Of a DNA stretch of 64,000 nt, positions 35,643 through 45,020 are shown in pieces (within the stretch, counting starts at the first letter, position 1; each line of letters begins with the position of its first letter). The DNA comes from Arthrobacter sp. ov118 (GTDB lineage: Bacteria; Actinomycetota; Actinomycetes; Actinomycetales; Micrococcaceae), in NCBI RefSeq assembly GCF_900116495.1, contig NZ_FPAY01000010.1, positions 124,001 to 188,000 on the forward strand, written 5' to 3'. Made by a program: the position numbers and the translations under genes. The notes below the pieces were generated by a model that had not been told where the DNA came from, did not search any database, and was given only the letters and a program-made list of their open reading frames with translations.

Positions 35643-36375
35643 GCCGGACCCCGACGTCCCCGATCCGGAAACTCCGGACCCGGATCCAGCAGACACCCGC
35701 GCCCCGGACACGGACGCTGACATGGACGCTTCGGGCGCGCGTCCAACCAATGACGGCGCAACCGATGACGACGCCGTCTGGCTGGATCTCGTCGCCAGGC
35801 TTCAGGGCGTCGGGGACGGCACGGACGAGGCCGCGCCCGGCTGGCCGGACGAGCACGGCCCTGCGGGCGGCGAAACGGACAGCAGCGGTAGAAGCAACAG
35901 CGGTAAAGACAGCACCGGAACAGACAGCGCCGGCGGCGCCGACAGGGCCGGCGGGACCGCCTCAACTGCCAGGACGTTCCGTGACTTTGACCCGCTGGGT
36001 CTCGCTGGCGCCGCCCCCAAGGAACCTTCCGCCGCGGAACGGCTGCGGCAGGCCGGCGGGGAACCTGGTGCCGTGGCCGGGGACGAGGGACCGGACTCGG
36101 CCTCTGGCCCGCGCGACTACGAGCCTGAGGACGACGACGGTGCCTTCGTCCCGGAGGTCCCGCCCAGTCTGGCGGGAGCAGATCCGCTGACCGTCCTTGC
36201 CTGGATCGGTGCCGTGGGCGGGCCTGTGGCGCTCGTCCTCTCGGCAATGTTCTGGCGCTCGGCTCCGCTGCTGGCGATCCTTGGCATGGTGGCCGCGTTT
36301 GCGGCCTCGGTGGTGTTCCTGATCATGAAACTGCCGGGCGAGAAGGACGAAAACGACGACGGTGCGCGCGTCTAG
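35635..36375 (+). CDS. Hypothetical membrane protein with long acidic N-terminus
   Basis: A 246-residue protein I do not recognise. Residues 1-170 are acidic, low complexity and rich in Asp/Pro/Gly/Ala with repeats such as 'DPETPDPDPAD'. Two hydrophobic helices follow near residues 185-204 and 208-228, then a short charged tail. The N-terminus is expected to be cytoplasmic. It overlaps the second hydrolase gene by 8 bp and has AAGGA eight bases before its ATG, so it is co-expressed with the two hydrolases. Similar small two-helix proteins are common in Micrococcaceae; function is unknown. Confidence 0.7.
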   Translation: MTKPDPDVPDPETPDPDPADTRAPDTDADMDASGARPTNDGATDDDAVWLDLVARLQGVGDGTDEAAPGWPDEHGPAGGETDSSGRSNSGKDSTGTDSAGGADRAGGTASTARTFRDFDPLGLAGAAPKEPSAAERLRQAGGEPGAVAGDEGPDSASGPRDYEPEDDDGAFVPEVPPSLAGADPLTVLAWIGAVGGPVALVLSAMFWRSAPLLAILGMVAAFAASVVFLIMKLPGEKDENDDGARV

Positions 36376-36427
36376 GCTCCCCCGTTCGCTCCGCGGTGGG
36401 TTCGTCTGCTGTTCCGTCTAGAGTTGC

Positions 36428-37519
36428 CTACGTGTGCATGCGGCTGCTGACCCGGGAGAGGTCCGCGGCGCCGATCAGGCCGGCGTTGGGTCCAAGGGCC
36501 GCCAGATCAATCTCCGCTGCAGGGCGGAAGCCGCGGCCGGTGAGGTTCCGCGAGAACGCCTTCCGGGCCGGCGCGACGAGGAGCTCGCCGGCGTCGCAAA
36601 GTCCGCCGCCGATCACAAACTTCCCGGGATCCAGGGCCGCGGCAAGGTTTGCCAGTCCTAGGCCGAGCCACTCCCCGACGTCCTCAATGAGCTCGCGGGA
36701 GGTCGGGTCACCGGCTTCGGCCAGCTCCGTCACCGTCACGCCCGTGATCCGGGCTACGTCTCCGTCGACGGCCCGCAGCAGCTCCTGGGCGACCGGGGAA
36801 TTGGCGGCAGCGAGCTCACGTGCCTCGCGGCCAAGTGCATTGCCGGAGGCGTACTGCTCCCAGCAGCCCCGGTTGCCGCACTCGCAGCGGTGGCCGCCGG
36901 GCATGATGATCTGGTGCCCGAACTCCCCCGCCACACCGAAGCGGCCGCGTTCCAGGCGCCCGTCCATCACCATGGCGCCGCCGATCCCGGTGCCCAAGGT
37001 GATGCAGACCAGCCGGCTCTGACCCTGCCCGGCGCCGAAGCGCCATTCCGCCCAGGCAGCGGCATCGGCGTCGTTGGTCAACAAAACGGGCCGGCGCAGC
37101 AATCGCTGCAGGTTCGCGCGCAGTGGTTCATTGCGCCAGGCCAGATGCGGACTGAAGAGCACCGTGGCGCCGTCCAGATCCATCCAGCCGGCCGCGCCGA
37201 TGCCCACGGACCAGATCCGGTGCCCTGCACCCAGTTCTTCGACGAGTTCGACAATGACCTGTTCCACGGCTCGCGGGTCGTTGCCCGGAGTGGAGCGCTT
37301 CGCCTGGCTGAGGATCCGCCCCTCGGCATCGACGACCCCGGCAGCTACCTTCGTCCCGCCGATATCGACGCCGATCGCCAGGCCCTTGCGGCCCAGCCTC
37401 AAGTGCGAGCGGAAATCGTGGCCGGCGCCGTTGGCAGCCGCTCCAGCCAGGGTCCTGCTGCGCCAGGGTGCGGTGCGGCCGCGCAGGCCGGGCTGCCGGC
37501 CGGGTGTTGGTGTCTGCAT
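36428..37519 (-). CDS. ROK-family glucokinase/sugar kinase
   Basis: Cytoplasmic ATP-dependent sugar kinase, most likely glucokinase. The 363-residue protein has the phosphate-1 motif 'GVDIGGTKVAAG' near residue 50, the catalytic 'LTNDADAAAWAEW', 'LGTGIGGAMVMDG', and the ROK zinc motif 'EFGHQ.......HRCECGNRGCWEQYASG' with one His and three Cys. The N-terminal ~45 residues are a basic extension before the conserved start of the fold; the ATG used has GGGGA close upstream, and a shorter form is possible. Because the glucose-binding residues and zinc motif are intact, an active kinase is expected rather than a ROK repressor (no HTH). Confidence 0.9.
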   Translation of the reverse strand: MQTPTPGRQPGLRGRTAPWRSRTLAGAAANGAGHDFRSHLRLGRKGLAIGVDIGGTKVAAGVVDAEGRILSQAKRSTPGNDPRAVEQVIVELVEELGAGHRIWSVGIGAAGWMDLDGATVLFSPHLAWRNEPLRANLQRLLRRPVLLTNDADAAAWAEWRFGAGQGQSRLVCITLGTGIGGAMVMDGRLERGRFGVAGEFGHQIIMPGGHRCECGNRGCWEQYASGNALGREARELAAANSPVAQELLRAVDGDVARITGVTVTELAEAGDPTSRELIEDVGEWLGLGLANLAAALDPGKFVIGGGLCDAGELLVAPARKAFSRNLTGRGFRPAAEIDLAALGPNAGLIGAADLSRVSSRMHT

Positions 37520-37748
37520 GATTCCCCATTCTATTCACGCGCCGCTATCTACCAGTCCGGACGCCACGCGGGATGACGGCCGCGCGCCGCGGGCGTCCAC
37601 ACTGGCGCAGTCTGGGGCAACGACTGGCGGAACGGCGCGTCCGAACGTAATGTTACTGGCCAGTAGGTGTCCCGGGACACACCACCCGGGGCGGCAGACT
37701 AGGCTTAGGCCTACCTGTTGCGTGCCTATGGATACCAAAGGAGCTATC

Positions 37749-39569
37749 GTGCGAGAAATCATTGTCCCGCCCCTGGTGAAGGTTGATCCGGACACCAACG
37801 TCACCGACTTCGTGGTGCGCCAGGCGGCCAAGCCCGCCAACCCTGCCCTGTTCTCCCGGCTCGACGCCGCGGGCCAGTGGCAGGACGTCCGGGCCAGGGC
37901 TTTCCTGGCGGACGTCCGTGCCCTTGCCAAGGGCCTCATGGCCAACGGCGTGGCCGCTGGCGACCGCGTGGGCATCATGTCCCGCACGCGTTACGAGTGG
38001 GCCCTGATCGACTTCGCCATCTGGTTCGCCGGCGCCGTCTCCGTTCCGATCTACGAGACCTCCTCGCCTTCACAGGTGGCCTGGAACCTCGGAGACTCCG
38101 GCGCCGTAGCCGCTTTCGGCGAATCCGCCCATCACGAGGACGTGATTCGGCAGGCAGCCACCTCCGAAGGTCTCACCGCCCTGCGGAACGTCTGGCAGCT
38201 CGAAGGCAGCGGCCTGGACGAGGTCCGCGCGGCTGGAACCGGCATCAGCGACGCCGAGCTCGAGGCACGGCGCAGCCAGGCGTCCCTGAGCGACATCGCC
38301 ACGATCATCTACACCTCGGGCACCACGGGCCGGCCCAAGGGCTGCGAACTGACCCACGGGAACTTCGTGGAATTGTCCGAGAACGCCTTGGCCACCTCGC
38401 TGGGCAGGGTGGTCCATGACCAGGCAAAAACCATCATGTTCCTGCCGCTGGCTCACGTCTTTGCGCGCTTTATCTCCGTGTTGGCGGTCGCCGCCGGCGT
38501 CACCGTGGCGCACACCCCGGACGTCAAGAATCTGCTGCCGGATCTGCAAAGTTACCGGCCGACCTTCATCCTCGCCGTCCCGCGGGTCTTCGAAAAGGTT
38601 TACAACTCCGCCCTGACCAAGGCCGAGGACGGCGGCAAGGGCGCCATCTTCCACCGCGCCGCGGACACCGCGATCGAATACTCCCGCGCCCGGCAGTCGG
38701 GCAAGGTCGGGCTGGTCCTGAAGCTCAAGCACTCCGTGTTCGACAGGCTTGTCTACAGCAAGCTCCGGAACGCCATGGGCGGGAACGTCTCCCATGCCGT
38801 GTCCGGCGGCGGCCCGCTCGGCGAACGGCTCGGGCACTTCTTCCAGGGCATCGGACTGCAGATTTTGGAAGGCTACGGGCTGACCGAAACCACGGCGCCG
38901 GTTTCCGTCAACACCCCGGACCTGATCAGGATCGGGACCGTGGGCGCACCGATACCCGGCAACGCCGTCCGAATCGCCGACGACGGCGAGATCCTCACCA
39001 AGGGCGTCTGCGTCATGCGGGGCTACTTCAGGCGCGACGACCTGTCCGCCGAAGCCTTCGACGACGGCTGGTTCCGCACCGGCGACATTGGCCAGCTGGA
39101 TGAGCAGGGATTCCTGACCATCACCGGGCGCAAGAAGGAAATTATCGTCACGGCCGGCGGCAAGAACGTGGTGCCGGCCCTTTTGGAGGACCAGATCCGG
39201 GCCGACGCGCTCGTCTCGCAGGTCCTCGTCGTCGGAGACAACCGCCCGTTCATCGGCGCCCTGGTCACACTCGACGAGGAAGCCCTCCCCGGCTGGCTGG
39301 GCCGCCACGGGCTCCCGGCCTCGACGTCGCTCACCGACGCCGCCGCCAACCCGGCCGTCAAGGCCGCGGTCCAGGAGCTTATCAACCGTGCCAACCAGAC
39401 CGTCTCCCAGGCCGAGGCGATCAAGTCCTTCCGGATCGTGCCGGCCGACTTCACCGAGGCCTCCGGCCATCTGACCCCCTCCATGAAAGTGAAGCGGGCC
39501 CAGGTGCTCAAGGACTTCGAGACCGTGATCGAGGAGATGTACAGCGCCAAGCGCCCCACCCACGCCTGA
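37749..39569 (+). CDS. Long-chain fatty acid-CoA ligase (FadD15-like AMP-forming synthetase)
   Basis: Activates fatty acids to acyl-CoA. The 606-residue protein has the AMP-binding motif 'IIYTSGTTGRPKGCELTH' near residue 180, 'LPLAHVFARF', 'EGYGLTETTAPVSVN', 'GWFRTGDIGQLDEQG' and the C-terminal 'TITGRKKEIIVTAGGKNVVP'. The frame is open far upstream through the antisense of the ROK gene, but GTG at 37749 has AAAGGAG seven bases before it and matches the family N-terminus ('VREIIVPPLVKVD'). It corresponds in position and type to fadD15 (Rv2187), part of the same neighbourhood as the acyltransferase gene. Confidence 0.94.
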   Translation: MREIIVPPLVKVDPDTNVTDFVVRQAAKPANPALFSRLDAAGQWQDVRARAFLADVRALAKGLMANGVAAGDRVGIMSRTRYEWALIDFAIWFAGAVSVPIYETSSPSQVAWNLGDSGAVAAFGESAHHEDVIRQAATSEGLTALRNVWQLEGSGLDEVRAAGTGISDAELEARRSQASLSDIATIIYTSGTTGRPKGCELTHGNFVELSENALATSLGRVVHDQAKTIMFLPLAHVFARFISVLAVAAGVTVAHTPDVKNLLPDLQSYRPTFILAVPRVFEKVYNSALTKAEDGGKGAIFHRAADTAIEYSRARQSGKVGLVLKLKHSVFDRLVYSKLRNAMGGNVSHAVSGGGPLGERLGHFFQGIGLQILEGYGLTETTAPVSVNTPDLIRIGTVGAPIPGNAVRIADDGEILTKGVCVMRGYFRRDDLSAEAFDDGWFRTGDIGQLDEQGFLTITGRKKEIIVTAGGKNVVPALLEDQIRADALVSQVLVVGDNRPFIGALVTLDEEALPGWLGRHGLPASTSLTDAAANPAVKAAVQELINRANQTVSQAEAIKSFRIVPADFTEASGHLTPSMKVKRAQVLKDFETVIEEMYSAKRPTHA

Positions 39570-39571
39570 CC

Positions 39572-39634
39572 CAACGCGGGGTCACTTAGCGCCCCATAAG
39601 CGGCCTTTATTGGGCCGTAAGTGACCCCGCGTTG
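39572..39634. repeat. Interspersed palindrome, copy 1
   Basis: Perfect 17-bp arms (39572-39588 and 39618-39634; left arm CAACGCGGGGTCACTTA) flank a 29-bp centre that can itself pair imperfectly. The left arm and the next five bases match copy 2 at 44332-44398. It lies between the convergent ends of the acyl-CoA ligase gene and pyc, 2 bp after the ligase stop. Confidence 0.9.
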
Positions 39635-39641
39635 CGTTAAA

Positions 39642-39681
39642 ACGAAGGGCTCCTCCAGCCGTAGCCGGAGGAGCCCTTCGT
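39642..39681. terminator. Bidirectional terminator between acyl-CoA ligase gene and pyc
   Basis: Perfect 15-bp stem (39642-39656 with 39667-39681) and 10-base loop. It lies 14 bp before the pyc 3' end. This serves the convergent pair, separate from the interspersed palindrome next to it. Confidence 0.8.
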
Positions 39682-39694
39682 AGTTCGGGGCGGT

Positions 39695-42600
39695 CTACTG
39701 CTCCACTACGAGCAGCAGGTCTCCGCCCTGGACCTGTTCCACCGCGCCGACGGCGAGGCGGCCCACCGTGCCGGCCACCGGCGTCGTAATGGATGCTTCC
39801 ATCTTCATGGCCTCGATGGTGGCCACGGTGTCGCCGGCCTTGACGGTGTCCCCGACCTTGACGGTCAGCGTGACGGCGCCGGCGAAGGGTGCGGCCACCT
39901 GGCCCGGCTGGGAGGCATCGGCGCGTTCGGCGGCCTTGACGTTGCTCACCACGGAACGGTCACGGACCACCACGGGCCGGGACTGGCCGTTGAGCGTGCA
40001 CATGACGGTGCGCATGCCCTTTTCGTCCGGTTCGGACACGGCTTCGAGCGAGGCGATCAGACGGACGCCCTTCTCGAGCTCGATCTCGTGCTCGGCACCG
40101 CGCTGCAGCCCGAAGAGGTAATCGCGGGTGTCCAGCACTGAAAGGTTGCCGTAGGTCTCGACGCTCTTCTGGTAGTCCTTGGTGGGGCCGGCGAAGAGCA
40201 GGCGGTTGAGGGTGCGCTGGCGGGTCTTGGAGTCCCCCTGCAGCGCGGCGCTGTCCTCGGCACTGAGCTCCGCGTCACGGACCTTCACGTTGCGGCCCTG
40301 GAGGGCCTTGGTGCGGAAGGGCTCGGGCCAGCCGCCGGGAGGGTTGCCGAGTTCGCCAGAGAGGAAGCCAATCACGGAGTCCGGGACGTCGTATTTCTGC
40401 GGGTTCTCGTTGAAGTCCGCGGGATCGGCGTTGAGGCCCACCAGGTGCAGGGCGAGGTCGCCCACCACCTTGGACGACGGCGTCACCTTGACCAGACGGC
40501 CGAGGATGCGGTCCGCCGCGGTGTACATGTCCTCGATCGCCTCGAAACGCTCGCCCAGGCCCAGCGCCATCGCCTGCTGGCGCAGGTTGGACAGCTGCCC
40601 GCCGGGGATCTCGTGCTGGTAGACCCGGCCCGTGGGGCCCGGCAGCCCGGACTCGAAGGGGGCGTAGACCCGGCGGACGGCCTCCCAATAGGGCTCGAGT
40701 GCACAGACGTTGGCGAGGTTGAGCCCGGTGTCACGCGGCGTGTGGGCCAGCGCGGCGACGAGGGCGGAGGCCGACGGCTGGCTGGTGGTTCCGGCCAGGG
40801 AGGCCGAGGCCACATCGACGGCGTCGACGCCGGCGTCCACGGCCGCGAGGAGCGTGGCCAGCTGGCCGCCGGCAGTGTCGTGGGTGTGCAGGTGGACGGG
40901 GAGGTCGAACCGCTCCCGCAGCGCCGTCACGAGGCGTGCGGCGGCAGCGGGGCGGAGGAGTCCGGCCATGTCCTTGATCGCCAGGATGTGCGCACCGGCG
41001 TCGACGATCTTCTGCGCCAGCTCCAGGTAGTAGTCCAGCGTGTAGAGGGTTTCCTCCGGATCCAGCATGTCCGCGGTGTAGCAGAGGGCGACCTCGGCGA
41101 CGGCGGTGCCGGTCTCGCGGACGGCGCGGATGGCCGGGGCCATCTGGTTGACGTCGTTGAGGGCGTCGAAGATGCGGAAGATGTCGATGCCCGTGGCGGC
41201 TGCCTCGTTGACGAACGCCACCGTGACCTCTTCAGGGTAGGGCGTGTAGCCCACGGTGTTGCGGCCGCGGAGCAGCATCTGCAGGCACAGGTTCGGCATT
41301 GCCTTGCGCAGTGCCGCCAGCCGGTCCCACGGGTCTTCGCCGAGGAAGCGCAGGGCGACGTCGTAGGTCGCCCCGCCCCAGGCCTCCACCGACAGCAGCT
41401 CCGGGAGCAGTTTGGACACCGCCGGTCCGGCCGCGACCAGGTCGCGGGTGCGCACACGGGTGGCGAGCAGGGACTGGTGCGCGTCGCGGAACGTGGTGTC
41501 CGTGACGGCCACGGCGTCCTGCTCGCGCAGTGCCTTGGCGAAGCCCTCCGGGCCCAGCTCCAGGAGCCGCTGGCGCGACCCCGGCCGGGCCGCAGCATCA
41601 CTAAGGGCTGGAAGCTTGTCCGCCGGGTCCGTGTGGACTTTCAGTTCGCCGTTGGGCTTGTTGACAGTGACCTCGGCGAGCCAGGTCAGCAGCTTGGTGC
41701 CGCGGTCTGCGGAGACCCGTGCCTTCAGCAGCTCGGGCCGTTCGTCGATGAACGAGGTGGCCACATCCCCGGCAACGAAGTCCGGATCGTCCAGGACGGC
41801 CTGCAGGAAGGAGATGTTGGTGGACACGCCGCGGATACGGAACTCGGCGAGGGCGCGGCGGGCCCGGGCCACGGCGGCCGGGTAGTCGCGGCCGCGGCAG
41901 GTCAGCTTGACCAGCATGGAGTCGAAGTGCGGGCTGATCTCCGCGCCCGAGTAGACGGTGCCGCCGTCGAGCCGGACACCGGCGCCGCCAGCCGAGCGGT
42001 AGCCGGTGATCTTGCCGACGTCGGGCCGGAAGCCGTTGGCCGGGTCTTCCGTGGTGATGCGGCACTGCAGGGCAGCGCCCTTGAGCTGGACGGTCTCCTG
42101 CGAGAGGCCCAGGTCCGCGAGGGTCTCGCCGGCGGCGATGCGCAGTTGCGCCTGGACGAGGTCGACGTCGGTGACTTCCTCGGTGACGGTGTGCTCAACC
42201 TGGATGCGCGGGTTCATTTCGATGAACACGTGCTGGCCGGCGCGCTCCCCGACCGTGTCGACAAGGAATTCGACCGTTCCGGCGTTGACGTAGTTCAGTG
42301 CCTGCGCGAACTTCACGGCGTCGCGGTACAGCGCCTGCCGGATGTTGTCGTCCAGGTTTGGGGCCGGCGCGATCTCAATCACCTTCTGGTGGCGGCGCTG
42401 GATGGAGCAGTCGCGCTCGAAGAGGTGCATGACGTTGCCCTCGGCGTCGGCCAGGATCTGGACCTCGATGTGCCGGGGGCGCAGGACGGCCTGCTCGAGG
42501 AACATGGTGGGATCGCCGAACGCCGCGTCGGCTTCGCGCATGGCGGCCTGCAACGCCTCCGGGAGCGCCTCGCGAGTGTCCACCCGGCGCATGCCGCGGC

Positions 42601-43093
42601 CGCCGCCGCCGGCGACGGCCTTGGCGAAGATCGGGAAGCCGATCTCGTCCGCGGCGGCGATGAGTTCGTCCAGGTCCTTCGAGGGCTGGCTGGACTTAAG
42701 CACCGGGACACCCGCCTTGCGGGCGGCCTCGAGGGCGGCAACCTTATTGCCCGCAAGTTCCAGGACCTCCGCCGGCGGGCCGACGAACGTAATGCCGGCC
42801 TCCTTAGCGGCCCGCGCGAGGCGCGGGTTCTCGGAGAGGAAGCCGTACCCGGGGTAGATGGCGTCTGCTCCGGCTTCCTTGGCTACGCGCACCACCTCGT
42901 CGACGTCGAGGTAGGCCCGGACCGGGTGCCCCTCTTCACCGATCAGATACGCCTCGTCGGCCTTCTGGCGGTGGATCGAGTTGCGGTCCTCGTGGGGAAA
43001 CACGGCGACGGTCTTGGCACCTAGCTCGTAGCCGGCGCGGAACGCGCGAATCGCGATTTCGCCGCGGTTGGCCACCAGAATCTTGGAAAACAT
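39695..43093 (-). CDS. pyc: Pyruvate carboxylase
   Basis: Biotin enzyme that makes oxaloacetate from pyruvate, replenishing the TCA cycle. The 1132-residue single chain holds all domains: biotin carboxylase (1-455) with 'VANRGEIAIRAFRA', ATP loop 'AVAGGGGRGMRRV' and 'EMNPRIQVEHTVTEE'; carboxyltransferase (about 535-810) with 'VTDTTFRDAHQSLLATRVRT', 'PEEVTVAFVNEA' and 'ILAIKDMAGLL'; an allosteric linker; and the biotinyl domain with 'EAMKMEAS' (biotin Lys1097). ATG start. The gene is alone on its strand; a 321-bp gap precedes it upstream. Confidence 0.98.
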   Translation of the reverse strand: MFSKILVANRGEIAIRAFRAGYELGAKTVAVFPHEDRNSIHRQKADEAYLIGEEGHPVRAYLDVDEVVRVAKEAGADAIYPGYGFLSENPRLARAAKEAGITFVGPPAEVLELAGNKVAALEAARKAGVPVLKSSQPSKDLDELIAAADEIGFPIFAKAVAGGGGRGMRRVDTREALPEALQAAMREADAAFGDPTMFLEQAVLRPRHIEVQILADAEGNVMHLFERDCSIQRRHQKVIEIAPAPNLDDNIRQALYRDAVKFAQALNYVNAGTVEFLVDTVGERAGQHVFIEMNPRIQVEHTVTEEVTDVDLVQAQLRIAAGETLADLGLSQETVQLKGAALQCRITTEDPANGFRPDVGKITGYRSAGGAGVRLDGGTVYSGAEISPHFDSMLVKLTCRGRDYPAAVARARRALAEFRIRGVSTNISFLQAVLDDPDFVAGDVATSFIDERPELLKARVSADRGTKLLTWLAEVTVNKPNGELKVHTDPADKLPALSDAAARPGSRQRLLELGPEGFAKALREQDAVAVTDTTFRDAHQSLLATRVRTRDLVAAGPAVSKLLPELLSVEAWGGATYDVALRFLGEDPWDRLAALRKAMPNLCLQMLLRGRNTVGYTPYPEEVTVAFVNEAAATGIDIFRIFDALNDVNQMAPAIRAVRETGTAVAEVALCYTADMLDPEETLYTLDYYLELAQKIVDAGAHILAIKDMAGLLRPAAAARLVTALRERFDLPVHLHTHDTAGGQLATLLAAVDAGVDAVDVASASLAGTTSQPSASALVAALAHTPRDTGLNLANVCALEPYWEAVRRVYAPFESGLPGPTGRVYQHEIPGGQLSNLRQQAMALGLGERFEAIEDMYTAADRILGRLVKVTPSSKVVGDLALHLVGLNADPADFNENPQKYDVPDSVIGFLSGELGNPPGGWPEPFRTKALQGRNVKVRDAELSAEDSAALQGDSKTRQRTLNRLLFAGPTKDYQKSVETYGNLSVLDTRDYLFGLQRGAEHEIELEKGVRLIASLEAVSEPDEKGMRTVMCTLNGQSRPVVVRDRSVVSNVKAAERADASQPGQVAAPFAGAVTLTVKVGDTVKAGDTVATIEAMKMEASITTPVAGTVGRLAVGAVEQVQGGDLLLVVEQ

Positions 43094-43414
43094 ACTTCTC
43101 CTGCATCATCGCGGGCGTATCGGTAAGTGCTCACAGTGTCCAAGACGCGTGCGGGCAAACACAAATCATTGTGGCGACTGTCACAGCATTATCCGTCACG
43201 GACGGCGCGATGGGCAGGTCCTTATCCTTCGGCGATTGCCCTGCGGCGCCCCGTTCGCCAGGTTCATCCGGCCCCGGGGCCGGATGAAACGGGATTCGTC
43301 GGAGCAGCAACATATGATGAGTGGGTGCGTGGCGCATGCACGCCCCGGCTCGGGAGAACGCAGGAGCCGGTACGACCCAGTCTCGGCAACCGGCGTTAGG
43401 TATTGGTTTTTCAA
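43094..43414. other. Divergent intergenic region between pyc and the ParA-like gene
   Basis: 321 bp with no supported gene. It must hold both divergent promoters. It contains a perfect 26-bp palindrome at 43263-43288. Short frames here lack ribosome sites. Confidence 0.6.
43263..43288. repeat. Perfect 26-bp palindrome
   Basis: Arms of 13 bp meet with no spacer at 43275/43276 (left arm TTCATCCGGCCCC). It lies in the divergent pyc / ParA-like intergenic region, so an operator for a dimeric regulator or a cruciform is possible. Function not shown. Confidence 0.85.
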
Positions 43415-44275
43415 GTGCAAGTAGTGAGCATCAGCAGCCTTAAAGGCGGTGTCGGCAAGACATCCGTGACTTCCGGACTGGCGTCGGCGGCATTGGCCGC
43501 AGGCATCCCCACGCTCGTCGTCGACCTTGACCCGCACGCAGATGCCAGCACCGCCCTGGGCGTCAGCCCGGACGACCAGCTCGACATCGGCAGGATGCTC
43601 CGGTCCCCCCGGCGTGCACACCTGGCGGACAATGTGGTGGCAAGCGGCTGGGTGGGTCAGGCCCGAGCCAACGGCGCGGCCAGCGGCAGCGCGAATGGCT
43701 CGGCACCGCACGTCCTTGATGTTGCCGTGGGCTCCGCCTACACCGGCATCTACGACCGGCCGGACCTCGGCCGCCGCGACCTCCGCCGGCTCTCAACCGT
43801 CCTGGCCGGCGCCGGGGACTATGAACTGGTCTTGGTCGACTGCCCCCCGTCACTGAACGGCCTCACCAGAATGGCCTGGTCCGCGAGCGACAAGGTGGCC
43901 CTGGTGGCCGAACCCGGCCTCTTCTCGGTAGCCGGCACCGAGCGCACCATGCGTGCCATCCAGCTGTTTCGGCAGGAATTCGCACCCAAGCTGTCCCCCG
44001 CGGGCATCGTGGCCAACCGCGTGCGCAGCGGCTCGGCCGAGCACGCGTTCCGCCTGGCGGAGATGGAGTCCATGTTCGGTGAGCTGCTATTGACCCCGCA
44101 CATCCCGGAGCAGGCCAACTGGCAGCAGATCCAGGGCGCGGCCCACTCCATCCACCACTGGCCGGGCGACTCGGCCAAAAACGCGGCGGGTCTCTTCGAT
44201 GCCCTGCTGCAGAACCTGCTGCACCCACGCGGGCTCGCCGCCGCGGGCGCCGTGCGCGACCGCAGCCAGCGCTGA
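43415..44275 (+). CDS. ParA/MinD-like P-loop ATPase, no ParB partner adjacent
   Basis: Deviant-Walker ATPase of the ParA/SIMIBI group. The 286-residue protein has the signature 'SLKGGVGKTSVTSGLASAAL' (deviant Walker A, signature Lys and catalytic Lys), 'LVVDLDPHADASTALG' (Walker A') and 'YELVLVDCPPSLNGL' (Walker B). The C-terminal half has the ParA fold with a Gln/His-rich helix near 'QANWQQIQGAAHSIHHWPGD'. No parB lies next to it; a second ParA is encoded at 56153-57052 with scpAB. The frame is open further upstream (TTG at 43403), but GTG at 43415 places the conserved fold at residue 2. Cargo unknown. Confidence 0.87.
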   Translation: MQVVSISSLKGGVGKTSVTSGLASAALAAGIPTLVVDLDPHADASTALGVSPDDQLDIGRMLRSPRRAHLADNVVASGWVGQARANGAASGSANGSAPHVLDVAVGSAYTGIYDRPDLGRRDLRRLSTVLAGAGDYELVLVDCPPSLNGLTRMAWSASDKVALVAEPGLFSVAGTERTMRAIQLFRQEFAPKLSPAGIVANRVRSGSAEHAFRLAEMESMFGELLLTPHIPEQANWQQIQGAAHSIHHWPGDSAKNAAGLFDALLQNLLHPRGLAAAGAVRDRSQR

Positions 44276-44287
44276 ACACGGCACACA

Positions 44288-44315
44288 CTGAACACCGCAC
44301 CCTGAACACCGCACC
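44288..44315. repeat. 14-bp tandem repeat after the ParA-like gene
   Basis: CTGAACACCGCACC occurs twice in tandem (44288-44301, 44302-44315) followed by a partial third unit, in the 3' gap before palindrome copy 2. Confidence 0.75.
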
Positions 44316-44331
44316 CTGAACGCCCGCAAAT

Positions 44332-44398
44332 AGCAACGCGGGGTCACTTAGCGCCCAATTTTCGGGTTCCAATAGGCGCTAAGTGACCCCGCGTTGCT
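44332..44398. repeat. Interspersed palindrome, copy 2
   Basis: Perfect 24-bp arms (44332-44355 and 44375-44398) around a 19-base loop. The arms match those of copy 1 at 39572-39634; the loop is unlike it. It sits between convergent gene ends (ParA-like plus-strand gene and the minus-strand MerR gene), so it may also act as a bidirectional terminator. Confidence 0.92.
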
Positions 44399-44423
44399 GC
44401 GGTTTTAAATCGCGTTGCTGGTG

Positions 44424-45020
<597 letters not shown>

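Noticed and set aside
37074..37748. N-terminal extension of the acyl-CoA ligase to 831 residues
   Set aside because: It runs antisense to the ROK kinase gene; GTG 37749 has AAAGGAG and the conserved ligase N-terminus.
40445..43024. An 859-residue open frame antisense to pyc
   Set aside because: A shadow of the high-GC pyc coding sequence; no recognisable domain or ribosome site.
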